From contig BCJX01000002.1 of the NCBI GenBank assembly GCA_001600415.1, positions 734,517-798,516 of the forward strand: DNA of 64,000 nt, given 5' to 3'. The DNA is from Pascua guehoae. Its lineage: Eukaryota; Basidiomycota; Tremellomycetes; Trichosporonales; Trichosporonaceae. The first letter of the stretch is position 1, and each line of letters starts with the position of its first letter. The notes beneath the pieces were generated by a model. That model was not told the origin of the DNA, did not search any database, and was given only the letters and a program-made list of their open reading frames with translations. Positions 44,752-55,749 of the stretch are shown here, piece by piece. Position numbers and translations under genes: made by a program.

Positions 44752-45420
44752 CTTGGCATCGTTGCCACATTGCAAAGCCCACGCGCAGCATTTCGAGGAC
44801 ATGCGCGGACAGCTGTGACTGGGAACGTCTTACTGCCGCACCATGAGTAGTATTTGGGTGACAGATAACATGGAATACGCACGTCCGCTCAGTGCGTGAA
44901 CACATGCCGAGATGTTGTGCACGTGGGTTCCAGAAAATTTTGAGTCAATCGGCATGTGGGCAGATCAACATTGAAAATCAGTCTGGATTTCGTCATTGGC
45001 GTCGCGACTACCGAGTTTGGCTGAATGCCCACTCGTCAGAGCAAACATGTCAAAAAATAAATGTGCCTCACAGCACCGACCTGCGTGGCAGTTCAGATTG
45101 CCCACCGGCCCGAGTCAGGCGTGAGAAAGAGAGGCGATAGGCTCAGCCCCTGTACCGCACTGGTACCACTGTAGAAGAATACTCTTGGCAGGTTTGTCAG
45201 GGCGACGACCGCCACACGGGCATTGATTCAGCTTGATGACAATCATTTATCCGAGTGGCAATCAACTTTACGGACATTGACCAAACTCCGTCAACTATGA
45301 TGTGTTAAATTGGATCTGGACTGCTGCCTTGTTAAGTTTGTTTCCGTACCTCACGTGGCAGATGCCGACTATTTGCGGTGGAGGTTGTCCATTTTTCTTA
45401 GTCAGTTTGCGATCAGTGGC
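43951..45420. promoter_or_regulatory. divergent upstream region of the ABC transporter and WD40 genes
   Basis: About 1.5 kb between two divergent starts. The ABC side has an A/G-rich leader (AAATAAATAAAGAAGAGAG near 44060). The middle holds an 80-base C tract. The WD40 side is AT-richer. I found no exact yeast-type PDRE (TCCGYGGA) on inspection. Confidence 0.5.
44671..44750. repeat. 80-base C tract with a single G
   Basis: C runs from 44671 to 44750, broken only by G at 44716. If real, it is a strong G-quadruplex/i-motif candidate between two promoters. If not, it is an assembly or sequencing artefact, as at 5491-5516. Confidence 0.9.
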
Positions 45421-47372
45421 ATGAGGATGATGCAATCGTCGCAAAACTCATCAACAATGTCGCAGGCGCAAGAGGACGTGCCGAACAAGGACCACAGCGC
45501 CCAGGATGATGCGGGTGGCGAGCACGACGTGATGCTCACGGCCGACGACGTGGAGGAGGTCATCGAAGACGACGGCGAGGTGGGCGAGGCGATGGACGAG
45601 GACGACGAGGCCGGAGCGGCTGGTGACGCCGAGCCGATGATCAAGGACGAGCCGGGGGAGCGGCGCGAACGGCCTGACAACGGGTGGGCTGGAACATGTG
45701 AGTGGCAGAACAGTGGCTGGCCCGACCGAACAGATATCTCACTGGGTGCTAATATTGTGATTCTGACCTCGCAGTCCTTCACAAGCCCGGCTCGTCCATC
45801 TTTGCGCTCGCGCTGCACCCAAACTTCCCCAACCCGCCGCTGGCCGTGAGCGGCGGCCAGGATGACCTGGGATATCTTTTCTGCCCTATCCCGGCGTACG
45901 CGTATGCCACGCCAGCGGAGGAAGAGGCTTATAAGGAGGGACAAGCGTCGTCGTCAAAGTCGGTGTTCGCGCAGGACCCACCGGAGGGCACCTTTACACG
46001 CCACGCGTTCCCGCCCATCGCACTGAACGGCCACACCGACTCGGTCGTCGCGGCGGCGTTCAGCACGGACGGCGAATACGTCGCGACTGGAGGCATGGAC
46101 GGGCGCGTGCGCGTGTGGGGCCGCGTCAAGCGGAAGCGCGGGCCACCAGTCGAGGAAAACAGCCCCGAGGCGTGGAAGACGTGGACGTTTATCACGAGCC
46201 TCGAGGCCGGCACCGAGGTGCAGTGGCTCACATGGCATCCAAAGGGAAACGTGCTTGCTGCGGGGTGTGAGGATGCGACGGTGTGGATGTGGCAGAGTGA
46301 GTAATGAGTCGAGCTGTGGCAAAAGGATGTTGCAATGGCTGGTGTGTCATGCGCGCCGGGGACCGTGCGTGATCTGCATCGCGTCGGCGATCAAGAGCGC
46401 TACAAGTGGTCTTTACTCATGAGGGCTTGCAATGTGTGTGCAGTGATTTCAATGCCGCACCGCTGGTGACTCGACTGTGTTTTCAACCTTGTGATGGGCG
46501 AAGGCCTCGGCTCTCTATACCCAGCCCATGCCTCGCACCAATGCCCTACGTTGGTGGCACATCCTGCGATATTTGACTACTATCGTGATGAACTCTTAAG
46601 CTAACGCCCAGTCCCTTCTGGACGCACAATGACTGTGCTCTCCTCTCACACAATGTCATGTACGGCGGGCCTCTTCCCGCCACCGGCCGGCCGCCAGCTC
46701 CTCACGGCGTCGTTGGACTCAAGCCTTGTCCTCTGGAACCCCTCGCAAGGCGTGCCAGACTTTAAGATGTCCGTGTTCTGCCCCTCTGGCGCCCGCTTCC
46801 TCGACCCGGCAATGCACGGCATCACCTCGCTGGCCATCTCGCCGAGCGGCAACCTTGTCGCTGTTGGTGGCGCGGGTGGCCGCGTGCGCCTGGTGGCATT
46901 TGCGCGTGGAGAGGTCGTTGACCGCCCGGCCGAGATTGTCAACACGCTCGAGGGCCACGCCCGCGGTGAGAGCGTCGAGGCGGTCGCGTTCGTCGACCTA
47001 CTCCGCGGCGCCGAGGGAGGCAAGGGCATCGTCCTCGTCAGCGCGGCGACGGACGGGCGCGTCGTCGTGTGGGATACCACGACGGGGCGGATCCGTGCCC
47101 AAATGCGCCACCCAGAGGCCGTCACTGCCCTTGCCCCCCATCCTGCCCCGTGCCAGTTTCTCGTCACTACCGCCTGCCTCGACCGTACCCTCCGCACGTG
47201 GGATATCCGCACCGGAACACTGGTTGCAGAGCACGTCGGCCACGCCGGACCTGTCACGGGCGTCGCTGTCGCGCCGGCGCCCGAGGGGCAGCCGTCGCCC
47301 CTCGGTCTCGCGCAGCCACAGCTCGTTATTAGTGCCGGTGACGAGGGGGCGAGTCTTGTGTGGAGGATATAG
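45421..47372 (+). CDS. SQT1: AAMP/Sqt1-like WD40 repeat protein
   Basis: Three exons, 45421-45697, 45775-46296 and 46612-47372, giving 519 residues. A strongly acidic, Asp/Glu-rich N terminus (VEEVIEDDGEVGEAMDEDDE) is followed by about seven to eight WD40 blades: LNGHTDSVVAAAFSTDGEYV, GGMDGRVRVWG, WHPKGNVLAAGCEDATVWMW, ASLDSSLVLWN, DGRVVVWDTTTG, TLRTWDIRTG, and others. The acidic tail plus propeller layout matches AAMP in animals and yeast Sqt1, the dedicated chaperone of ribosomal protein uL16 (Rpl10). A role in 60S assembly is therefore likely. Intron 2 (315 bp) is long, but it rejoins WMWQ-IPSGRTMTVLSSH, a conserved block. The ATG at 45421 is the first of three close in-frame ATGs (also 45427 and 45430), so the exact start is open by a few residues. 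Confidence 0.85.
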
Positions 47373-47875
47373 AACATGCTGAACATGCTGTCTGTACATG
47401 TATAGAGCTTGCTTTACATGCCATATAGTATAGAATCAAGAGTCAATGCTCGAGTTGATGACCGGTAACTAAACTAGTGCAGTGCTGGTTATTTGAAACG
47501 TGGACAGCAGGGCAGTCGGTCAGTCTCTGGGCTGCAGGTACAGGGGTCCAGAAACTCATGAGACTGCCACATTAAGATCGGGTGCGCACGGCGCGTTTAC
47601 AGGGCCGCGCACAGGAAATGCAGGCGACAGTACACAGGAAATGTTAGTGTGGCCACTTGCCGTGCCATTGCATTGATCCGGAGGGTATCTGCGGGCAGCT
47701 TCGCTTGTTCCCGAGCTCAAAGTGGCAGTCTCACGACTTTCGGGACACACCTGTACGGTTAGGCGTTCAGGAAAGGTACATCAACTGGAGGACGTCTCGC
47801 AACTTGCTGTATCAATACATGGTCATTACTGTTACAACCCGTATCCGCCATCACCTGGTTCCGTTGAGCACCACG
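47373..47875. other. convergent intergenic region, no gene seen
   Basis: These 503 bases separate two facing stop codons. The sequence is mixed, with balanced GC. No structure is recognised. Confidence 0.55.
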
Positions 47876-50000
47876 TCACGCCTTGTCAATCGCCGCCTGG
47901 ACCTCGCGCAACCTGCCACGCACACCCTTGCGCGAGTCGCCCGCGAGCTCCTCAAGCGTCTCGAGTATCTTGCGCACGCGTACGTTGACTCTACGCAGCT
48001 TGCCTCGGTTCTCCTTCATGGCCTCGATGAGCATCATCCAGGTTCGCTGGTCTCGCGCAAAGGTATATGTCTGGTGGGTAAGAAAACGGATGCGACCTTG
48101 TGACCCACAGGAAGCAAATCTGCGTCTATTTGGCCAGCAGCGACGCTCCATGCGGACATGATGACGAGGTCGAGTGTCGCGTTTGCAATGTACTCTTCGA
48201 CACCGGAGACACCTCCAGGAACGCCACGAAGCTCCTTTGTGGAGAAGCGACGGACCATGACCTCTGCCTCTGCGACGGGGCGCGAGTCGGGGTCTCGGAG
48301 AATGAGGCCGAGGTCGTGTGTCGAGTGGGTGATCCAGCGGTCGCCTTCGGACATGATCAAGACTTGGAGGTACGATGAGAGGAGGTTTGAAGATGAAGCG
48401 GGTAGGAGGGCGTTGTCGATCGCGAGTTTGAGCTGAAGGGTCAGCCTCGAGCAGGATGTGGTACTCACGTTTGCACGCAGCATCTTGAGCGTGTTCTGAA
48501 TATCCTTCTTCTTGAAGTCTTCTTCTTCTAGGTGATTGACGTATCTGTATGTTAGCCCGCACGATACAAAGTGAAGGCGGTGAAAGGATAGCATTGGATG
48601 ATGAGAAGAAAGAAAGAGAGATGAGGGAAGGACAGGTGCGGAAGTGGACCTGAAAGGAAGGACAAGGAAAGGACAAGGGAAAGATAATGTAAGGACAAGG
48701 TAAGGAAAGGACAAAGCAAGGAAAGGACAAGGAAAGGAAAGGACGAAGGAAGGAAGCAGACTCGACAGAGAAGAATTAAGGGAAGGAAGCAAAAAGAAAG
48801 GAAGGAAGGAAGGGAGGAAGCAGGGAAGGAAGGGCTGAAGGAAGGAGACAAGGAAGGAGGGAAGGAAGGAGTGAAGGAAGAAAGGAAGGAGGATGGAAGA
48901 AAGGAAGGAAGATGGAAGAAAGGAAGGAAGAAGGAAGAAAGGAAGGAAGAACGCTGCTCGGAAGGAAAGCGATCCTAAGGAAGACTGAGAACGACAAGGC
49001 CGATAGGCACTGCAACACCTGTAGAGCAAAGGAGAACAATTAACAATGGTGGACAATAAAAAGAAGCACACAGCAAAGGCCTGTGTGCTGTAGGACAGGC
49101 GGCCATAGGCGGTGCTGGTACCTGGTCCATCTCCCCAGCATTGAGCATGTCCGTGTTCACCGCAGCCACTACAACTGGCCGCTTCTCCCATGGCGGGTCC
49201 AGCTTATCCCCACTGCAATCCAACTTCCATGATCGCAATTCCTCACAAGTTCCTCACAGCTTGACACGCTCCTCCCATGCCAGCCCTCCCGACAATAAGA
49301 CCCACCTGGAAAACGCGCCGACCATCATGATGACGACGTCGCGGTGCGAAGCCCCAATACGCGCGGCATATACGACGGGGAACTCGCCCGCATTCTTCTG
49401 GAGGAGGAGGTTGAACGCGTGGTCCCGAACGCGCGAGATAAAGTCGAGGTCGTGCTTGTCGATAGCCCTGTAGAGCTCGTACGCCTGCGGGGGACGGACA
49501 AAGGGCATCGTCTTGCGTCCACTCTCGTCCAACGACGATACCTCGCTATCGCGGCGCTTCTTGTTCATGATCCGCGTCCAGGTCCCTCCTTCTTGTCGTG
49601 TGGCAATGCGCTCGACATCAAACGCCTGGTCGCGCAGGGCCTCTGCGAGCTCGCGCTCGCGCTTGGCCTGCTGCTTTTGCCGCTCGAGCTCGAGCTCGCT
49701 CTGGGCGCGCGACTCTTTCTCAATCGTCAGCGACGACGGGAGCGGGTGCACCAGCACCGGCGACGCGCCCCACGCCCTTCCGCCCTGCGAAGAGGCGCGC
49801 ACGTGGCCTGCCTGGCCCCCGAGGCCGTGACGCGCCCCACCACCCCCGCGCGGGCTGCCTGGTGGTGCTGGGCCGTTGCTCGACTTGGGTGGCGAGCCGC
49901 CGCTGCTCATGCTCCGCGTACTTCCGTGCGACGGGCGGCGCGACGTCGGGAGCGATGGAGGCGAGAGGGATTCAATGACGTGGCTGTAGTTGAATGCCAT
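47876..50000 (-). CDS. uncharacterised protein with coiled-coil and helical-repeat character
   Basis: Exons 49306-50000, 49122-49212, a tentative micro-exon near 48996-49018, 48469-48544, 48109-48432 and 47876-48070, giving about 467 residues. The N terminus is Ser/Pro/Gly-rich. Residues of about 105-140 form a charged helix (ELELERQKQQAKRERELAEA), followed by ankyrin-like text (AYELYRAIDKHDLDFISRVR, FPVVYAARIGASHRDVVIMM). The C-terminal half is helical (LEEEDFKKKDIQNTLKMLRA) and ends in a basic helix (KLRRVNVRVRKILETLEEL). I do not recognise a named family. Phase demands a short exon of 3n+2 nt between 49122 and 48544; VLQCLSAL at 49018 fits, but its donor (GTCGTT or GTTCTC) is poor, so this junction is uncertain. 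The intron that follows carries a long polypurine tract. The ATG at 50000 starts MAFNYSHVIESL. Confidence 0.72.
48590..48960. repeat. long GGAAG/GGAAAGGACAA polypurine tract in an intron
   Basis: About 370 bases of almost pure A/G on the plus strand, made of AAGG, GGAAG, GGAAGGAA and AAGGACAAGGA words. On the coding (minus) strand it is a long polypyrimidine tract ahead of the acceptor at 48545. It is a triplex-forming candidate. Confidence 0.9.
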
Positions 50001-50431
50001 CGTGGGTGGCAAGAATGGATAGGAAAAGGACGGGAATGCACAGCAACAAAGGCGCGAAACAGGCGCGCGCATGGAGCCGCCGAAGCGCCGCGAACCATAG
50101 CCGGCGATGACGGGGTGGTTTCAAACACTAACAGGGGAGGACTCAATAATAAATATGGCGCTCAAATTGATGTTTGCGGGGTCTCCACAATTGACGCGTG
50201 TTTGTGTGCCTGAAATAACTCTGTCTGTCGTGATCGCCAGTCGCCCGGCCTGGCCGGCCTCGAACTTTTCTGCCACCGAAATCTGAGCCTGGCGTCCCCC
50301 CTCGTCCGTTTACTGGCTGACGAGTTTTGGACCCACCTATCCCCCTGGACCGCCTTATCATTCAAAATATACACCCCAGTTGAATGCAATGTCTGCGTCT
50401 GTCCCTCCCCCACTCTCTCCCGGACACTCAC
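50001..50431. promoter_or_regulatory. divergent upstream region
   Basis: These 431 bases lie between the starts of the uncharacterised gene (-) and the methyltransferase (+). They include an AT-rich spot (ACTCAATAATAAATATGG near 50141-50158) that may serve as a core promoter, and a CTCCCCCACTCTCTCCC leader before the second start. Confidence 0.5.
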
Positions 50432-52019
50432 ATGCCCGACTCGGGACACGTTCGGACGGCTTCGGTGTCGTCGAACGGCTCGGCGGCGCTGCCCTCCTTT
50501 GAGGGCCTTGCACCCGCGCGCGCACCGACAACAACCCCCGATGAGGAGTCCCGCATTGCCGTGCCTGGAATAGCGGACGTGCGGCTCAAGGTCGATGCTG
50601 GGCCCGGGTGTGGTGGCATTGCGTGGCCTTCTGGCGAGGTGGGTTGGCGAGTGCAGTAGTTTGAGACGGGGCTGGTGTGGTCGTGGAGAAGATTAGCGGT
50701 GGGGACGGCCGTTGTTGGTGGTCACAAACTGCGAGCGCTGCGACTGGGTCATTTGTTTATTCCACCAAAGGGGACGTGCCGCCTCGCCGCCGCCAGCAAG
50801 CACACTTCCACTAGCCCTACCCCCTCACACGGCACGAGTTTCTGACACTACTTAGGTCCTCTCCAGATACCTTGCATACCGACACAGCCATGCCCCCGAA
50901 CGACTAGCGGGCAAAAAGGTCCTCGAGCTCGGCTCTGGCACGGGCCTTGTTGGTATTGCCGCCACCATGCTGGAGCCCTCGGCTGAAGTTTGGGTCACTG
51001 ACCAGGCGTGAGTGTGGACATGTGGCCAATGTGGCGTGTGTGGCGTGTATGGACTGGGCTCGTTGTTTCGTGTGTGCACAAGTGCGCGCGTTCTCTGTGT
51101 TTGTGCGTGCGTGTACGTGTGCACGGCTTGTAAAGGTCTGTTGGCGCTGCTCGTCGCGTCGTGTAACTGTGATCAGTGCCTTGTGCCTCGCCGCCACTCA
51201 TCACTCCTACCTCACGTATATGTCTCAACAGAACCGCCACATAGCGTTGAGACCATGTCTTGTTCCAGATTGCCTCTTCATGCACGTACTGACTGCCACA
51301 CAGTATCCTCCTCGACCTCATGCGGACAAACTGCGAGCTCAATATGCCGGGCCATGTCAACCTCCATGTCGCAGAGTTTGATTGGGGTGGGCCGATCCCA
51401 CCCGACGTCCCGAGGGACGTCGATGTCATCCTCGCTGCGGACTGTGTCTATTTCGAGGTGTGTAAGAGGACCAAGAAGTCGTCGGGCTACTGTTGTGGCT
51501 ACCAGACTCACCCAAAAACTATTACTCACCCTTTACAGCCTGCGTTCCCCCTGCTCGTCAAGACACTATGTGACCTCGCACCTGTTGGCAAGGAAATCGA
51601 GATTTTGTTCTGCTGGAAGAAGCGTAGGAAGGTACGTTGAGCTATCAGAACAGAACCTTCATCTTCTTTCCCCACACTCCATCCTCGTGTCCTATTCAGA
51701 GACTCAGGCGTCTCCGCAAGAGAAGCTCGGCAAGAGCAGCTCCGCAAGAGAGGCTTCGAAGCTTGCGCGTCCCCACACCAGGCCTTTGGGCCAACCCCAC
51801 GTGTCAGAGACTACTGCATCCCCACATTCCGTGGCGTTTGGCGGCGCTGTGGCGGCCGCCCAGGAACCACTGGCTGACCTCGGACAGGCGGATAAGCGCT
51901 TCTTTGCCATGCTAAAGAAGCAATTTGTTTCCGAATACGTCGACGACGACAAGCCTGGCGAGCGGGAGCGGTATGGTCGTGAGGGCGTCAGCCTGCTTCG
52001 TCTCAAGCGTAGAGGCTAG
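50432..52019 (+). CDS. EFM6: EFM6/METTL21-type protein-lysine methyltransferase
   Basis: Five exons, 50432-50638, 50856-51007, 51304-51457, 51539-51631 and 51888-52019, giving 245 residues. The seven-beta-strand SAM-binding fold is visible: motif I VLELGSGTGLVGIAATML, the acidic end of strand 2 WVTDQ, and DVDVILAADCVYFE, which holds the post-I region typical of METTL21/Efm lysine methyltransferases. GIAWPSGEVLSRYLA before motif I is also characteristic. Yeast Efm6 methylates translation elongation factor eEF1A; this is the closest match by family features, but the target is inferred. The start at 50432 (MPDSGHVRT) is preferred; an in-frame ATG at 50384 would add 16 residues. The long introns (217, 296 and 256 bp) are unusual here and rich in GTGTGTG words (51010-51125). 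Confidence 0.83.
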
Positions 52020-55000
52020 AAAGGTAGATTACATATGATATAACAAGGAATGCTACATTTGGGCCTTTCGGACTTGTCATCACTCAATTCGGATCGGACA
52101 TGGGCAAAGACGGTAGTGGCTGATCGTTCGGAAAGCAGAGGAATACGCCTGCACTGGCAGCATGGTACTACAGCCCTGGTCAAGGGTTGCGTGGGGAACA
52201 AAACGACTCAGAACAAGGATCTGTGCCTTCCAGTCAGTCATTCGCTGCAGGAAGGAACGCCGTGGCACAGAAGGCATGGTAGAACTCAAAAGGCAAGTGG
52301 AAGGAATGATCGACCCGACTCATACCAATGGCGTTTGAAGCAAGGGTGTGGCTTTAGTGCTCGCCCCAGATCACAACTCAGTTGGATTGGATGACCTTGT
52401 GATATCGCTGGCATCGATTGCGCCTGTGCGTCGCGTCACAGGCACACCATCAATCTGAAGGAGTGCAGAGGTTATTGTTCGGGCCCCTTTATGCCCTGTA
52501 CTGTTACTTCGCGGCGGCCGTGCAAGCAAGCTTGGGTGTGGGGGTTCGTAATGCACCCTATCGCCGCATCGCAGCTCGGGTACGAACCAGTGTTCCATTG
52601 TGACATTCTGAATGGTTACCTCGACACAAGGGGACAAGGGGGATGGTCAGCTGGACACGGTCGCCGTCTTGGCGCGCTATCAAGGACAACCACTACGAAC
52701 CACTGCGTGATTCCAGTGTCGCGTTGCTCGATCATCATCCCTCTGATATCCTGACCACGACTCATTCGGATCCCCTACCTCACTCTAGCCGGACGACATC
52801 GATCAGCTCGCTCCAATGACAAGACCAAACTACAAACTTACTTTTGTCTCACCTGATGTCATGCCATGGTCCGGATCGAGGACCTGCGCAAACATGTGCC
52901 CACCAATGGCTTGGGAGCTTGTGCCGGCGCTCTTGCACTGGAACCACCTCGAGCCCTGCCTTTCCCCACAGTTTCAGAGACAGATCTACTGCCAGTGCCA
53001 ACCTACACCTACACCCCACAATACAACCGCAACCAACCACCAGCGCGCATCGACCCGCGCTTGTCCGACCTCGTCCTTGAGACCGTGGCGGGTGGCGTCC
53101 CGCTCCGTCAGCCACACGCCACACCCTGCTTCATTCCCCTTGTTGCCTGCCACACAAATGTTACAACGAGCTCGAGTCGACGCGGCGGATAGGCGACAGT
53201 GTGATGGCCGTGGCAAGCTCCTGGGCCTAGCTACAAGGGTGGTGTGTCAAGGGGCAGAACTGGAATCTGATGGTTGTTTCTGTGCCTGTCAGGTTGACGT
53301 GATGGCAAGACGCGGGTGAGGAGCAGTGGCGCTACGCGTAACGGGACAACGTGCACACCCAGGCAGAGACCGGTCCATGTGACGGCGGGTTGGTGCGTTA
53401 TTTTCTTTCTAGGAACGTTAGCTAATGCTATAATGTGATGCCAGACAGCTGACCCAGCTAGCGTTCATCAACGACGCGTTGGGCAAATGGATCACGTCGG
53501 GGAGTGTACAGTATTCGCACTCAATTGGTCATTTGCGTGGTTGAATTAACCCGATGTCTTACTGAACGTCGATTGCAGACGGACTACCGAGATCGAGCGT
53601 GGCAAAGCGTGGCCATCACCGAGCTACCTCTCGGCGCCGAAATGTGTGGCAGGGGCGTCAACGGAGCCTCCGTTCCGATCCCGAGTGGTGTTCGGCGTAC
53701 TGCAGGTGCAACAGCCACCAGAGCCACAAAGAGGGTTGCAGCCAACATTTTTCTCACACGACAGGAGCAAAGTGAAAGATGGTGGGCAGGGGCGGATCTC
53801 TGCGGGAATCAGGTGTGAGCGACAATGGCAGCGCGGCTGGGGCCACGGGCCGCGGGAGCTACCCGAGCCGCGCACCATCATGCATGACGCATGGTGTGGC
53901 CGCGCCAACAGAGATCCTGCAAGCCCTGGCAGGTGGCTTGCAAGCCACCAGGAGAAGCTCCACCTTCTTTTGTTGTCGCTAGAGGTGTGCTCCCAACAAA
54001 CCAGTTCGCTCTTGTCTGTGCACCAGGATAGCCGAGGGTACACTCTCCAGCGAACAAGGGATCTGAAAGACACAATTGCAAAGTTGAGAGAAAGAACAAA
54101 AGTTTGTCCAAGTCTACAATGTGGCGCAGTTCGTGGCGCGATAGGTGGTATGTGAGAATGTAATGCCGTCGAGGCTCCATGGCATGATACCAGCAGGCAC
54201 AGCAGGAATGGGGCTACTTGACGACGTTGAGGGGTTCAAGTATCTGTGGTGGCGGGAATGAGCGACGATGCCGCCATTGCACGTCTGGCGCATTCCGCTG
54301 GACCGCGCGAAGAGCGGCTCGCGTAGAGCAGCTATTGCACAGACTAGCAGTAGTATGGACAGCATCGGCACCTATGTGCCGTGGAACATCGTGTGAGGCC
54401 CCACAAGCGCTATTGTAAAGTGGTTCATCGTACCGCGTTTCGGGCACTCACGGGGCTGTCGCGGGTCAACTTTGGCGTGGCGGACTTATCGAAGCGTGTG
54501 TGCCTACCAAACGGCCCCGAGACACGCGTACGCAGTACAATAGTGGCATGTGATGTGGATGCTGTCGCTGCGTGACGGGGTGTGCATGGACGTGTGCGTG
54601 CAGAATGCAAATGAGATGCGGAACATTGCCGCCTGTTGCGGGGGTGAATCGGATCCAATGTGCCAATAATGTGCACGGGATAGAGCAGCCTTGGTCAGCT
54701 GGCACCTTGGCAGTTGGAGCGGTGAGTGGTGAGCGCGGCGAGCATAGACCTCCAAGAACGTTGTGTTTGCGGGTACGCGTCGTCGCCAGTTGAGACATTA
54801 GCGCACACATCAGCAGCATTGACCAGTGGTGGCTAGTGGTCAGTAGTGTGCGCACGCGCCCGGTCGCACGGCCAGGGAGGCTGCGTTAGGGCTGCGCACC
54901 CGCCCATGGAATGGGCACCAGCGACTCGAGCGTGACACCATGACAACTCACAGCTCGCTCCCCTTGCTCTCGACGCACACATTGCACGCGCCGATTCAAA

Positions 55001-55749
55001 CATTACCTGAATCCCCGGATCCGGCTCATTCCCCAAGTGGCGCTGTGGCGCGTTCGGCCGTCCTGTGTACAATCAGAGCGCCCGTTGTGCGGCAGCCGAA
55101 CGGGCTTATGGGCGACCTGCAGGCTTGCAGGGTGCGGACAAGACCGTCTGGCTGGTTTGGGAGCGGTACAAGGTCAGGATCACAACGGTTGGCGCGTTGG
55201 AGAGAGAAGAGAAGAGAGAGAGGCGGCGGTCGGCTGTTGGCGGGTGAAACAATCTGGGTTGCCCTGCTTGGCAGCGTGGCGGTGGAACTCGACCCTCGGC
55301 CGGTTCAGTTTGGTGCACCAAGAGATGATTTGTCGACCTGCTCTGCTCATCTGGCGGCGCAATCCTGTTTTTGTTACCAGGCTGGTCTTAGCTGGCTTTG
55401 GACATGGTCGGGTATAGGCCAGGGACGCGCGGGGGGGCGAGGAATGGAGAAGAGGAGAGAGAGAGGGTAGCGTCGGTTTAGGCTGTTTAGGGTTTTGGGC
55501 AAACGCATGCCCCTGGCGTTCCGTCCTGGCAGGCAGGCATCCCTCTCTCGCTCGCATCCGCCAGCCGCTGCTGCCAGGCAGGAGTTGATCCAGCAGTCCA
55601 CTACACTCACTCAAAGTCCATTCTCCGCCTCTCTTTCAATAATCAAACTCCACCTTTTCCTGCTTCGTTTAAAAAGACAATCCTGTCCGACCCTCCTACA
55701 CTCTTTCACCCGCGCACTCTCTCATTCACGACCTATTGTCGACCTTTCC
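52020..55749. other. long gene-poor region
   Basis: About 3.7 kb without a convincing gene. GC is lower and codon bias is absent. One frame, ATG 52866 to a stop at 53190-53192 (108 residues, MVRIEDLRKHVPTNGLGACA...), has Pro/Thr-rich but protein-like text and could be an exon. It has no recognisable domain and no clear partners. Near 55190-55470 there are AGAGAGAGGCGG-type words, and near 55670 TTTAAAAAGACAATCC may be the core promoter of the next gene. Confidence 0.5.
52866..53192 (+). CDS. possible small open reading frame of unknown function
   Basis: An ATG-initiated frame of 108 residues in an otherwise empty stretch. The first 85 residues (RLSDLVLETVAGGVPLRQPH and similar) read more like protein than their surroundings. 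No splice partners or domain are recognised. It may be an exon of an unseen gene or a chance frame. Confidence 0.2.
   Translation: MVRIEDLRKHVPTNGLGACAGALALEPPRALPFPTVSETDLLPVPTYTYTPQYNRNQPPARIDPRLSDLVLETVAGGVPLRQPHATPCFIPLVACHTNVTTSSSRRGG

Noticed and set aside
44535..44882. Poly-Gly and poly-Pro frames
   Set aside because: They are translations of the 80-base C tract and carry no independent evidence.
53646..54155. 169-codon plus-strand frame
   Set aside because: No ATG at its start, no codon bias and no domain.
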